From Clostridium sp. (GTDB lineage Bacteria > Bacillota > Clostridia > Peptostreptococcales > Peptostreptococcaceae): DNA of 64,000 nucleotides. Positions 28,486-38,900 of this stretch are shown piece after piece. The translations under genes and the position numbers were made by a program. The notes beneath the pieces are model-generated. The model saw only the letters and a program-made list of their open reading frames with translations, was not told where the DNA came from and ran no database searches. The stretch is from contig JALFMW010000316.1 of the NCBI GenBank assembly GCA_022782605.1, positions 1-64,000 of the forward strand. The letters are read 5' to 3'. The stretch's first letter is position 1; the number at the start of each line of letters is the position of its first letter.

Positions 28486-31400
28486 CTAGCTTATCACCTC
28501 AACATCAAGACTATCAAAATTTACATAAGCAGTTTTAGATTTTAATTCTATTTTAAACTGGAAGAATCTAACCGGAATATATTTAAAATTCAAAGGATCA
28601 GCATTTTCATAATCATATACCGTCTTATTATTTTTTGTTACTAATTTTAATTTATTCCAATCCATCCATCTACCAGATGTATTGTTATCAGTCATAGCTC
28701 TTATGTAAACTTCTACATCATTTATATTACTTATGTCGTTGATGTTTATATTCTTTACTGTATAAATAGAGGATTGTTGGCTATCAAATACTGGACTTAT
28801 TAAACTACCAGAATTAGGAGTAACTAAAACTGGTGCATTTTCTTTTGTACTTTTATATTCAACTAATATCTCTATTTTATCGATTACACAATCTTCAGGT
28901 ATTTCTATTTCTGCTTTAACATATTTATATAAATCTATACCATATGCAAAAGCGTAATTAGTATTACTTGATGTTAATATTTCAACATTAGGTCTTTTTT
29001 TATTGTCAGTGCCTAATATTTTTATTTTAAACTTATCCATTTTATCTATTAATATATCATTGACTTTAATAAATAATCTATTAATAACAGAAGGATCTAT
29101 CTCTACATAATCAGTTATAAATCTACCAGGAGAGTTAGATGGAGCTTTAATATAATTATTAACTATTAACTCAGTATCTTTATAACAATTTCTATCGTTA
29201 AAGTCTTCTGCGGTTTCATAAGTCTTTATCTTTGTGGCATTCCATGAAACATTTCCCACTACCCTTATATTGCCATCACTACATAAACTAGCTTTATTAT
29301 TTATACTATTATGCAATGAATTAAGTTTCATTTTATATTCAGAGCCTTCACTTTTTGTTTCATTAAAGATTATTCCTAATCTCTCTATGTTCTTAACATG
29401 ATAGTTACATATAGGATCAAGTTTATTAGATATAACTATATCGTCTATTATACCTTCTCCTACAACTACAAGATAATATTTAGTCTTTTCTTTAGTTAAG
29501 AATTTATTTGTTCTTATATGAGACTCATTTGATTTCTCTTCTAGTTCGGCTATTAAAGATACAGATAAAGCAGACTTAAGTTTTAAAGTGCCTAATCTTT
29601 GTTCTTCACCTATATATACTTTTAATCCAGAAGTAGCAGCTAACGTAATATATGTTTCTGGCTTAACATATTCTGTTATATCTAAATAAGCATAGTTTGT
29701 CATTTCAGAATTATTTTTTGTTAATTGAAGTGCTATATCATTAAATCCTTCGTATGTAGAATCCCCAGTATCTAATCTTAGTTTATATAATTTATCTGTT
29801 AAACTTAATGTAGTATTGAAAGTTACCCAATCATTATATGAGTCACAAGCAGTATATTTATTGAATTTAGGTGACTCTAAAGGATTACTACAATCATAGC
29901 TGTATAAGTCATTCATATTACGTAATAGCATTTCACTGTTTCTTACAAAGTTATTAGCAGACTTATATGTGTATATATAATCATCGCTAATATCTACATT
30001 ATCATATAATAAGTGTTTATTGTTATATAAAGTCTTGCTTCCATTTTCACTAAATAAATAATATTCTCTTCCATTGAAATAATAATATCCTGTCTTTACT
30101 AATATCGTTTTTTCTTCAACATGCTTATTAAACTTAACTGTATGATCATTAATCATTTGACCTTCAAAACTAGGCTCTTCACATTCTATATAAGCTAAGT
30201 CTGAATCAGAGAAATCACTAAAGTTATTTAAATCATATGTTTCTCCATTATCCATATTAAGTAAATAATATGTGTTTAATTCTCTATATGTTTCAACTGT
30301 GTATCCAGTTAATTTATATAATAAATCTAAGTCAAATACTAATGCCACTGGCTTGTTAATAGTATATTGTACATAGATATTTAAGCCTTCAGGTAAAACT
30401 TCATTCCATACTATAATACCTTCATCTTTTAATAGAGTATATTTTATATCAGAAGAAGGATCTCCTTTATCTGGTGAGCTGTTTCCTATATAAGTTATTT
30501 TATCTATATTGGAGTAGTTTAGTTTTTTGAACATTGTTTTATCTATAGTTATTATTTCTGTTTTTAGTAAAGTTTCTGTTTCAGCTGTACCGTCATATTT
30601 TTTATATTGAACACTCATACCCTCAGGAGGAACTACTATATATTGTTCAGTATAAATAGTATTGTTATTTGATACTGTATAAGAATCTTGTAGATTTATA
30701 TATTCTGCTAATATCTCTTTATTAGAATATTCTAAATAACTTATATCATATATAGTTTCGTTATTATAATTATTAGTATTTTTTATATAAAGGTTTTTAA
30801 TACCGATAGACCAATCTAATAATTCATCAAATTCTTTTCCTTCATCTAAATAATTATAGAATCTAACTCCTGTATTTGGAGTATTGCATTCTACAGTGTA
30901 AAAGTTTAAAGCATCTTTATCATAATAATCTGGCTCAGTAAAGTTCTCTGCAACAGGAACATCTTTAATTTCATTAATAAATAAATTGTATGTGTTATTA
31001 GCTGTATGTATTCTATCGTTTTTATCATAAAAAGATATATAATCAAAAGATCCTATAATACTATTATTGTAATAGCTATCGCCAGAGCCCCAAATTACTC
31101 CTATATTAGGTGGCAAATTATTAAAAGTAAATCTAGTAGAATTGACACCATATAAAAGAGAACTATTTAATTTTAATAATTTAGCATTTCCATCATCATT
31201 ATTTTTAAGAATTACAATTCCTCTTACAAGTCTAGAACAATATACTCTATCGGTAGTTATATCAAAAGTATAATCTTTAAGCTCTTTATTTATCATATCT
31301 AATAAACTTACTTTATATGTTGATTCACTTTTTGTACCGTCAATGACTACGGATTTTATTTCTTGTCCCGCAGACAAAGCTATATTATAAAACATCTTTC

Positions 31401-33663
31401 CGCTTTCTTCTATACGTTGTATTTGACCAACTGTAGTAGTTATATTATTTATAGTGTTGTACTCATCAAGATTTAATCTTATATATGAGTCATTGTCTGT
31501 AGCTTTATAAGATATTGCAGGATTATAGTTTTCTATAAATTTATCATCGCGTGTATTACTAATATTTCTCTTTACTAACGTTACTTTACAGTTAGATTCT
31601 ATATCTATTTGTCTATAACAACTATTAACCATATCAAATATATCTGTTTCGTAAACTGTACTTGATATATCAGTTCCAATATATATACCACCTATTACTG
31701 GACATCCTCCACTTTTACTAGTGACAACAACCTTTAATGTTATAACATTACTTATAGGTAAAGTTGTGCCGCTCATTTTTACAAAATCGTTTTTTGTTTT
31801 ATAATAAAACTCTACGTTATAATTGCAGTATTTAAAGTTTCCTACTTTAACTTCTTCTTTTGCTTTTGTGGTTATAATTATTTCCATATAACGTGGTTCA
31901 GAAAATTCTTCAGTGCTCCATGTAGATCCCATGCTTGCTTTACTTACTTGATACGAACCTGTTTTATTATATCTAACCATAACGTCTACAGTGTTATTGG
32001 TTAGTACATCAAACGTAAACTTATTAGCATTAAGTCTAATATTAATTCTTTTATTAACGTCATCTGTATAAAATAATATATTATTATTATCCCATCTACA
32101 ATCAGTACTATCAAAAGTTATGAAACCAGAAGATGAAGTAACGGCAGATAAATCACATGAAGCCTTATATGTTATGTTTTGTCCACCTAAGTTATATAAA
32201 GTTTTACTTCCTGTACTTACTGCACCAACTGCTTTTATTCCTAAATAATTTTCAACATTCTTGAAATTATTATATTGATTAGCATCAAAATCTTCTACTC
32301 TAGTAATAGAACGCTTTATACTGTTAGATACTAAATTACCAAAAGAGTTTACTATAAAGCCTGGTTTTTCTTTTATTAGATCTTTTTCAAATGATATCTC
32401 ATTTGTAATTTTATCTATATAATAAACTTTACATTTTGTAATCTTTATATCTTTATTATTGTCTTTAGGTTCAAATTTTAACTTATATGGATATACATCA
32501 TTTATAATAGAATTAGATTTATTAGATTCTATATTATGCCCATGTTTAAATATTCTTTCAACAGGAACAGTAGATACTGTACTAGTCTCTTGATATGCAT
32601 CCAATGTTATTTGCTCTGGATATAATCTAGTTAAACGAGCAGCCTTTATTGTATAATTAATAAGATTCTGATTTAATACATCATTGTATTTTTTAAATTT
32701 AATAGTTATATCTCTTTCTATTTTTTTATCTGCAAGATACTTATTCATTGTCTCTTTTGATTTGTCGTAAAGAGTAATAGTAGCATTTGTACTTTGAGAG
32801 TTATTTGCTAATATAGGTTTACAATCATCGCCATATCCTATACCGTTTTTAAAGTTAGTTATTGATTCATCCCATACTGCAGGTATATAACTTATACTTT
32901 TAAAATCATGTTGCCATACATTAAGATCCCAGCGCTTCCATCTGTATACATCAGCATTTAATGAGTTTAAGAAGTCTAATAAGGTGCTAAAATCTTTATA
33001 TGCTTTTCTTAAATTAACATCGTTAACTTGTTCTATTTGGATCTCATCTCTTGTGATATCTGGGAACTCTGTTAATAGTTCAGTCATTATAGCATTTTGC
33101 AAACCTTCTATAGATGCATTAGGTTTATATCTAGTTCTATGTAATATTCTACTTACAAGCTCACTATTCTTTTCTCCAGGATGACGCTCTACATCTACGA
33201 AACAAGCAAATTCATCAAATATATTCCATACACTTACAAGTTCGCCTTTTACATTTATGCTATCATCGTTAACATATATTTCAACTTTTTCCGGATCTAT
33301 CTTATCGTGTAAATATATATTGCCTAACTCATAATAAGCTATCATATTGTATTGCAATAGCTCATTAATATTTTCAGTAATCTCTATATCTTTTTTATTG
33401 TATTTAATAGTGATAGTATTTATATCTATAATTCCTATTGCGTATTTATATGAAAAGGCCATAATATCATCTTCATGGCCCTCGTAATTATCAAGAAAGT
33501 AATATTTTTTATATTCTTCTATAGCTCCTTCTAATTCACATATCTCTTCTATCGTTGAACTTAATAGTTTACCACCTGCTGATGTTTTATATCTTTTTCT
33601 AATATCAGACCAAGTGGGAAAGAATTCAATAGCTCGTTGAATCATACTATTATAATCAAACAT
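28486..33663 (-). CDS. Large baseplate wedge protein (1725 aa)
   Basis: GGAGGGATAATAT precedes ATG 33663. The N terminus (MIQRAIEFFPTWSDIRKRY, then GGKLLSSTIEEICELEGAI) is typical of the large baseplate protein that follows the J-like protein in SPO1-related phages. Residues about 155-215 contain ERHPGEKNSELVSRIL and KPNASIEGLQNAIM, a small helical module also of that kind. The remaining 1500 residues are a chain of beta domains. The last about 115 residues (FDSQQSSIYTVKNININD, then SGRWMDWNKLKL) resemble a discoidin-like or wedge-tip domain. Position after gp25-like and J-like genes fits a T4 gp7/gp10-like wedge role. Function is inferred from position and the N-terminal pattern. Confidence 0.7.
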   Translation of the reverse strand: MFDYNSMIQRAIEFFPTWSDIRKRYKTSAGGKLLSSTIEEICELEGAIEEYKKYYFLDNYEGHEDDIMAFSYKYAIGIIDINTITIKYNKKDIEITENINELLQYNMIAYYELGNIYLHDKIDPEKVEIYVNDDSINVKGELVSVWNIFDEFACFVDVERHPGEKNSELVSRILHRTRYKPNASIEGLQNAIMTELLTEFPDITRDEIQIEQVNDVNLRKAYKDFSTLLDFLNSLNADVYRWKRWDLNVWQHDFKSISYIPAVWDESITNFKNGIGYGDDCKPILANNSQSTNATITLYDKSKETMNKYLADKKIERDITIKFKKYNDVLNQNLINYTIKAARLTRLYPEQITLDAYQETSTVSTVPVERIFKHGHNIESNKSNSIINDVYPYKLKFEPKDNNKDIKITKCKVYYIDKITNEISFEKDLIKEKPGFIVNSFGNLVSNSIKRSITRVEDFDANQYNNFKNVENYLGIKAVGAVSTGSKTLYNLGGQNITYKASCDLSAVTSSSGFITFDSTDCRWDNNNILFYTDDVNKRINIRLNANKFTFDVLTNNTVDVMVRYNKTGSYQVSKASMGSTWSTEEFSEPRYMEIIITTKAKEEVKVGNFKYCNYNVEFYYKTKNDFVKMSGTTLPISNVITLKVVVTSKSGGCPVIGGIYIGTDISSTVYETDIFDMVNSCYRQIDIESNCKVTLVKRNISNTRDDKFIENYNPAISYKATDNDSYIRLNLDEYNTINNITTTVGQIQRIEESGKMFYNIALSAGQEIKSVVIDGTKSESTYKVSLLDMINKELKDYTFDITTDRVYCSRLVRGIVILKNNDDGNAKLLKLNSSLLYGVNSTRFTFNNLPPNIGVIWGSGDSYYNNSIIGSFDYISFYDKNDRIHTANNTYNLFINEIKDVPVAENFTEPDYYDKDALNFYTVECNTPNTGVRFYNYLDEGKEFDELLDWSIGIKNLYIKNTNNYNNETIYDISYLEYSNKEILAEYINLQDSYTVSNNNTIYTEQYIVVPPEGMSVQYKKYDGTAETETLLKTEIITIDKTMFKKLNYSNIDKITYIGNSSPDKGDPSSDIKYTLLKDEGIIVWNEVLPEGLNIYVQYTINKPVALVFDLDLLYKLTGYTVETYRELNTYYLLNMDNGETYDLNNFSDFSDSDLAYIECEEPSFEGQMINDHTVKFNKHVEEKTILVKTGYYYFNGREYYLFSENGSKTLYNNKHLLYDNVDISDDYIYTYKSANNFVRNSEMLLRNMNDLYSYDCSNPLESPKFNKYTACDSYNDWVTFNTTLSLTDKLYKLRLDTGDSTYEGFNDIALQLTKNNSEMTNYAYLDITEYVKPETYITLAATSGLKVYIGEEQRLGTLKLKSALSVSLIAELEEKSNESHIRTNKFLTKEKTKYYLVVVGEGIIDDIVISNKLDPICNYHVKNIERLGIIFNETKSEGSEYKMKLNSLHNSINNKASLCSDGNIRVVGNVSWNATKIKTYETAEDFNDRNCYKDTELIVNNYIKAPSNSPGRFITDYVEIDPSVINRLFIKVNDILIDKMDKFKIKILGTDNKKRPNVEILTSSNTNYAFAYGIDLYKYVKAEIEIPEDCVIDKIEILVEYKSTKENAPVLVTPNSGSLISPVFDSQQSSIYTVKNININDISNINDVEVYIRAMTDNNTSGRWMDWNKLKLVTKNNKTVYDYENADPLNFKYIPVRFFQFKIELKSKTAYVNFDSLDVEVIS

Positions 33664-33666
33664 ATA

Positions 33667-34503
33667 TTATCCCTCCACATTCCACCATATAATTTCGTCA
33701 AATATAAATTTGGCTTCTATTGTTTGTAGTATTTCAAAATCAGTTGCTTCATCATCATTTATATATATTTGAACTATATTAAAATATTCAACTTCTTTTG
33801 GCTCTAATCCTATTCTGTTTATTTGACCTAAATATAACTTCTCTCCTGGAGCTATTCCATTTATATATTCTTTAACTTTCTGTACAATAGTAGCTTTAAT
33901 TGCTGCAGCATCTGTTCCGTCTGATACATCAAGGTAAGCTACTAGTTTTACGTATCTTGGATCAGGCACTTTAAACTCTACCCTTGAAGAAGGATTAATA
34001 ACAATACTAACTTTTTCTTGAGCTTCTAATAAACATTTTTCTTTATCTTCTTCACTATAGCTTAATGGAATTAAATATATAGTAGCTGTACCTACTCCAC
34101 TTGTATAAGCTACATAATTAGCAGCTTTAGAATACTTTAATTCCTTGCATGCATTATCAATAGATGTTGCATTACATGAAGCATTATTAGCGTTCCAATT
34201 TATCATACGATAAAAATAATTAGTATCACTTTCATTTGAATATCTTGGACAAGATACAAAGTATCCAGTACTATCTAATTCACTTCCTGATTGTTCAGTA
34301 AATAAATAAGGCTTTTTATTATCTTCTATAACTTTATGAGCGTCTTCTATTTCTTCAGCTATGCTTGAAGTAAACATATCGATAACGCTACCTTTTTCTA
34401 TATCTAGTTTAGTTTTATTATAAAACTTACTTTTTATACTTTCATATATTTCTCCAAATGATTTTATAATAATCACCACCTTATAAATAATAGTAAAAAT
34501 CAA
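33667..34503 (-). CDS. Baseplate J-like / wedge protein (gp6 class)
   Basis: Up to 278 aa. The core (DIEKGSVIDMFTSSIAEEIE, SGSELDSTGYFVSCPRY, NATSIDNACKELKYS, VVINPS-type GTATIYLIPL, and a C-terminal alpha/beta part DVSDGTDAAAIKATIVQKV) fits the Baseplate_J family (P2 gpJ, T4 gp6, XkdT). The start is uncertain. The listed TTG at 34503 has only a close GAGG, 3 bases away. The best Shine-Dalgarno in the area, AAGGTGGTG (about 34482-34474), lies inside the frame, and the codons at the right distance are ATT (34470) and ATA (34467), not ATG. The true N terminus may therefore be KSFGEIYESIK with a non-standard start. It follows the gp25-like gene with overlap, as usual for these partners. Confidence 0.75.
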   Translation of the reverse strand: MIFTIIYKVVIIIKSFGEIYESIKSKFYNKTKLDIEKGSVIDMFTSSIAEEIEDAHKVIEDNKKPYLFTEQSGSELDSTGYFVSCPRYSNESDTNYFYRMINWNANNASCNATSIDNACKELKYSKAANYVAYTSGVGTATIYLIPLSYSEEDKEKCLLEAQEKVSIVINPSSRVEFKVPDPRYVKLVAYLDVSDGTDAAAIKATIVQKVKEYINGIAPGEKLYLGQINRIGLEPKEVEYFNIVQIYINDDEATDFEILQTIEAKFIFDEIIWWNVEG

Positions 34504-35011
34504 AGTCCTCTTGAACTATAGATATTATTATACTATTAGTAAAATCGGTATATATACTTGGAGTATTATATATAGTTATTTTAGCATCAGGTAAAATATC
34601 TTTAATAGCTTCTCTAACACATATTTCAATATCTTTATAATCTTTTTTCTTATCTGGATTTAATAACATGTGTCTGTAATTATCAAGAGTACTTCCTAAT
34701 GATTCATTACCTTTTATTGTACCCAATGCACTGCTTAATCTTATTTTTATTTGTTGATACAAATAATCATTTTTATCTTCAATGCATACTATCTCTTTAT
34801 TTTCTTCAGGATTGTCTATACAAAATTCAAATACAAAGCCCGGCTTTAAATCTCGCAAGTACTCTTTTTGTCTATAAGCATCTATATAAAAATCGAATAC
34901 TAAACCATTTGTTTTAGCTATAAAAAAATCAAATTGTAAAAAGCTATCACTACGATCAGATTGTTTGAATAAGATATCTCCATTCTCATTTAATTGAAAA
35001 TCATAATACAT
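34481..35011 (-). CDS. Baseplate wedge protein, gp25/XkdS-like
   Basis: A 176-aa protein whose ATG shares an A with the TAA of the 180-aa gene. After an N-terminal beta part (MYYDFQLNENGDILFKQS), residues about 85-175 resemble the gp25/W/XkdS lysozyme-like fold: LYQQIKIRLSSALGTIKGNE, then GSTLDNYRHMLLN, then EICVREAIKDILPDAKITIY. In contractile tails this protein joins the wedge to the sheath and is encoded next to the J-like protein, as here. No lysozyme catalytic residues are expected. The order gp25-like then J-like then wedge supports the call more strongly than sequence alone. Confidence 0.7.
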   Translation of the reverse strand: MYYDFQLNENGDILFKQSDRSDSFLQFDFFIAKTNGLVFDFYIDAYRQKEYLRDLKPGFVFEFCIDNPEENKEIVCIEDKNDYLYQQIKIRLSSALGTIKGNESLGSTLDNYRHMLLNPDKKKDYKDIEICVREAIKDILPDAKITIYNTPSIYTDFTNSIIISIVQEDFDFYYYL

Positions 35012-35553
35012 TATTCATCACCATCATCTTTATTTATCTTATATCTATAAATAGATTCACTACTATCAGGAACATCAAGTCTTTCGTCTATTACATATGG
35101 ATCTAGTAAATTACTAAACATAGGTACTCTAACTTGTCTACGTATCAAAACCCATTTACCAAGACTCTCATCATATGTTTTAACTAACACTGTACCTGAT
35201 ACTGTAAAGTTTCCTATAGCTGTTCCTTTTAGCTTTTTCATGTTAGTTATTTCATATAAATAAGAATTCATTTTATGATTGTTGACTATAAAATCACTAC
35301 AAGCTATATTAGCACGTACAGTTTTTATATGATGTTGTAATGATTCATCTATTATATTTCCAGCGTCTCCGTTAACTATTCTTTGAGTATATAGTCCAGC
35401 TGCAGTAACTTTAACATTATCACTTTTAATTATATCTGTAGCTCCGTCGCTACCAATAATACCTTTATCTACACCAGCATTAGCTTGAATTGTGTTAGAA
35501 TTAACTAATTCCCATAAGTCAGACGCTGATATATATGTATCTTTACTTGCCAT
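35011..35553 (-). CDS. Baseplate protein of unknown family (180 aa)
   Basis: ATAGGTGGTGATTAG precedes ATG 35553. The sequence has an N-terminal helix (YISASDLWELVNSNTIQ), a region with DESLQHHIKTVRANIACSDF, and a beta C-terminal half (GTAIGNFTVSGTVLVKTYDE, RRQVRVPMFSNLLDPYVIDE) ending in an acidic tail. It lies between the spike-like OB protein and the gp25-like gene, a place where P2- and SPO1-like phages carry small baseplate proteins. I do not recognise the family; a structural role in the central baseplate is inferred. Confidence 0.6.
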   Translation of the reverse strand: MASKDTYISASDLWELVNSNTIQANAGVDKGIIGSDGATDIIKSDNVKVTAAGLYTQRIVNGDAGNIIDESLQHHIKTVRANIACSDFIVNNHKMNSYLYEITNMKKLKGTAIGNFTVSGTVLVKTYDESLGKWVLIRRQVRVPMFSNLLDPYVIDERLDVPDSSESIYRYKINKDDGDE

Positions 35554-35564
35554 CTAATCACCAC

Positions 35565-35921
35565 CTATTGTATATTTCCACCAGCATCATCTGTGCCAGA
35601 TGAATAGAAATCATATGTAGTAGTTATATTTGGTCTATCTACATATGGCCCAGTTATTGTGTATCCTTTATTTTTCTCAGTAACAAATACTTGTTCACCT
35701 GGAGCTGGATACCACGAAACCGATGTTTTATCAGAGGTAGTATATAGAACAGGTATATTGTAATATACCTGCACTATACCATCTCTATTAATAGTAGATA
35801 TAACACATCTATTATCATCTTTATTAGCTTCTATAACTGTAGCCACTTTCTCTTGTGGATTTGTATATTTATTATTTCCTGATATTACTTTACCTCTAAT
35901 GGCATCTGTAAAACTACTCAT
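35565..35921 (-). CDS. Baseplate spike/OB-fold protein (gp5 N-domain/gpV-like)
   Basis: I choose ATG 35921 (118 aa, MSSFTDAIRGKVISG), because CAGGAG lies 9 bases upstream; further ATGs upstream in frame would overlap that site. The gene overlaps the end of the hub gene by 8 bases (ATGAGTAG). The pattern YTNPQEKVATVIEANKDDNR, then PVLYTTSDKTSVSWYPAPGE and QVFVTEKNKGYTITGPY, fits the OB-fold domain that sits under the hub in contractile tails, where a P-x-PGEQV loop is usual. No long beta-helix needle is present, so a separate tip may be encoded elsewhere, or the 180-aa protein may supply it. Confidence 0.7.
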   Translation of the reverse strand: MSSFTDAIRGKVISGNNKYTNPQEKVATVIEANKDDNRCVISTINRDGIVQVYYNIPVLYTTSDKTSVSWYPAPGEQVFVTEKNKGYTITGPYVDRPNITTTYDFYSSGTDDAGGNIQ

Positions 35922-38900
35922 CTTCATCATCTCCTGTAGCAGATTCATATATAGTTTTTCCTGTATTATCTATAGGTGCATATACTGTATACTGTATTGT
36001 TTTACCAGTAGCTCTATATGCAAAAGTAGATTTAGCTTTTGTCCAACTAGAGTCTTTTTTAAGTTGAGCGCTAGCCGCTTCTAAAGCTGTCATATCATCA
36101 CTAGATAACGAGAACCAGAAACCAGTACTCTTCCATGAAGATGTACTATTAACTCTAGTACCACTCATAAATGTAACAGTTTTACCTTTTAGGTTTTCTG
36201 AATTTATTATAAGCTTAATTAACATCATAGCATCTTCCTGAACCATTGGTAAATCAAATATTGTAGTTTCGCCATTTCCATCTGCTATATAACGTATCTC
36301 TGTATTTTCATTTTCCATTTTTAAATTAAACGTTAATGGTGATTTCATATGTGCTAAGTCGAATTTTTTAATAATTGGATGTTGATCACTAACAAGAGCT
36401 AATTTAATATCTGGGTCATCTTCTACAGGATGTAAAGCTTTTACTTTTTCGTTAGTAGATAGTTGTTTTTGACTTACCGCTTCTCTATCTGGATCATTAT
36501 TTGGATTTGGTAAATCATGTACTCCACCTATCTGATATTTTAAGTACACTTCACTACTTCTTGGTTGGGCTTTACCACCAACGTTAGTAGAAGTATTAAA
36601 TGTTTTTATTCTAGGTTTAGTTTTCATTGCTGCTAAGTAAGTAGCACGAGCAGTATATTCTTGAGATATAGCTCCAGTCATATATTGATAGAAGGCTTCT
36701 TTATTAATACTAGAACTAGCACCATCACCATTTACTATATCATCACTAGTATCTAATCCTAAATTATGAACCCATTTATTTCTTATCTTTTCATAATTTT
36801 CATCACACATAAGAGTTTTAAATACACATCCCATAGCATTAACAAATTGATCTCCTACACCTTCATAACCGCCATCTACAGCATCCATTATTATACCTTG
36901 TATAGAGTTTTTAATTGCATTTTCACCATACTTATATCCATATACTGATCCTCTATGTCCAGCCATTCCTGCTATTAATAGTCTACCATTCTTAGTTACA
37001 GGGAATACTTTTAAGGCTTGTATATTACGTAAGAAACGGAACATAGCTTCCTTAAAGTTTTCACATACTATATATACTGCTGCACCTGCCACTACAGTAC
37101 TAGCAATAGCTACTGGATTTGTAAGAAATGCACCTAAGCTTGTAGCTCCAGAAGCAGTATCAGCAAATCCTTTTAAAAATGCACTCACTGCAGTTTGAGC
37201 CGTTTCACTAGTTACTTTTCCAGCGATTGTTCTAACTATTTCTTTACTTCCGATTTTAAGTAATCCAGTAGATCCTTTTTTAGCTGCACCTATAACTGCA
37301 TATCTAAGAGCAAGTGAACTACCAAGAGATAGCAATACTGTTTGCATAGTAGACTGATAACCAAATTCTTGACTAGAATGTTCTGCTCTTACTATAACGT
37401 CTGGTACAAATGTAGTAGTAAATCCTGTTTCTATGTTCATAGAATGTATAACTGTTTCTACTTCTACATCACCACTTACATCTTCATACATATCTACCAT
37501 AGATACTCTATCATATGGTTTTAATGATGAATCACCTATTACACATATTTCTCCTTCATACATATCTTTAACAGATTGTCTTAATACGTTTGTAGTTACT
37601 TTTTCAGCTAATGATTTATTAACTCTTCCTTGGCATTCATCGTAATTAAATTTTTCAGCTAATGCATTTAATACTGGTATATCTATACCACCGTCTCCAC
37701 CAGCTATTAATCCTGTCTCTACTGTCATAGATTTTTGATATTCAGGATAAATATTCATATCAAGATATATAGGACCAACTGATTGTTGAGCTGTACCCCA
37801 TAACCAGTCTGTACCTTCCCATGTACCAACTGCATTAGTTTTCATATTAGTTTCACTAGCCTTTAAGCTATTATATATTATGTCATTATAAGAATCATAA
37901 TAATGGAATTGTTGGAAAGGCTTTCTTTTTTCGCCTATACGTTCTTCACTTATTTCATCTTGTTGATACTCATAAGCATAATAGTGATTTGCTTTACATA
38001 AACACATTGTGCTTCTTAAACCAAAATCACGAACTGCAAAGTAGAAATCATCACCACTATTAGCACATAAGTGTCCTATCTCCCACATAGTTTTATCTTG
38101 TATATTACAGTTTATGATTGGAGCAACGTTAGCTGTACTCATATCATCAAGTAGGTCATTGACTCCGTTAAGCATTGTCTTATTAGATACTTCATACATG
38201 TTTTGTACTATTTCACTGTCTTCAAATATATCTTTAAATCTCTTATCTCCAAAGTGATACAAGCCAAATGGACTATCATAGAAGAATCTACCTTCTGTAT
38301 ATTCTCTAACTATAGTTTTAATAGCTCCACCATATTGAGCTGTAGCTAACTTAGCTAATAAGTTTCTAGGTGTTTGACCACCACGAGCAAGAGAACCACG
38401 TATATCTTTAAATAAAGTAAACCATCCTTGACTCTCATCTAAATTAATTGCAGTTAATTCACCAAGAGTATTAAGAGGATTGTTTAATTCGTGTCCATCT
38501 CCTTGAGCTACTATGTCGACAACTTCTCCACAGTTAACTTCAGCTATCTTACCATTAAATACTATAGGTAATCTAGATCCATCTGAGCCATAACCCATTC
38601 TTACATGAATACGTACACCAGGAGCAATAGCTGTAGTATCTTGTAACTGTTTACGTTGTCTTATCATATCTTCTTTAGATACATAAGCACGAGGTGAAAA
38701 GATAGATGCGAATACATCACCAAAACCGTATACGTCTACATATTGTTGATATATAGTGTTATCATATGTATCTGCATATGACATAAACATATTAGACATT
38801 GTAAATGTACATGTATCTGCAGGCATCTTTCTAGACTTAACTACTTGTAAATTAGATATACTTGACATATTATAGAAGTTATCAAATAGTTTCCACGTTC

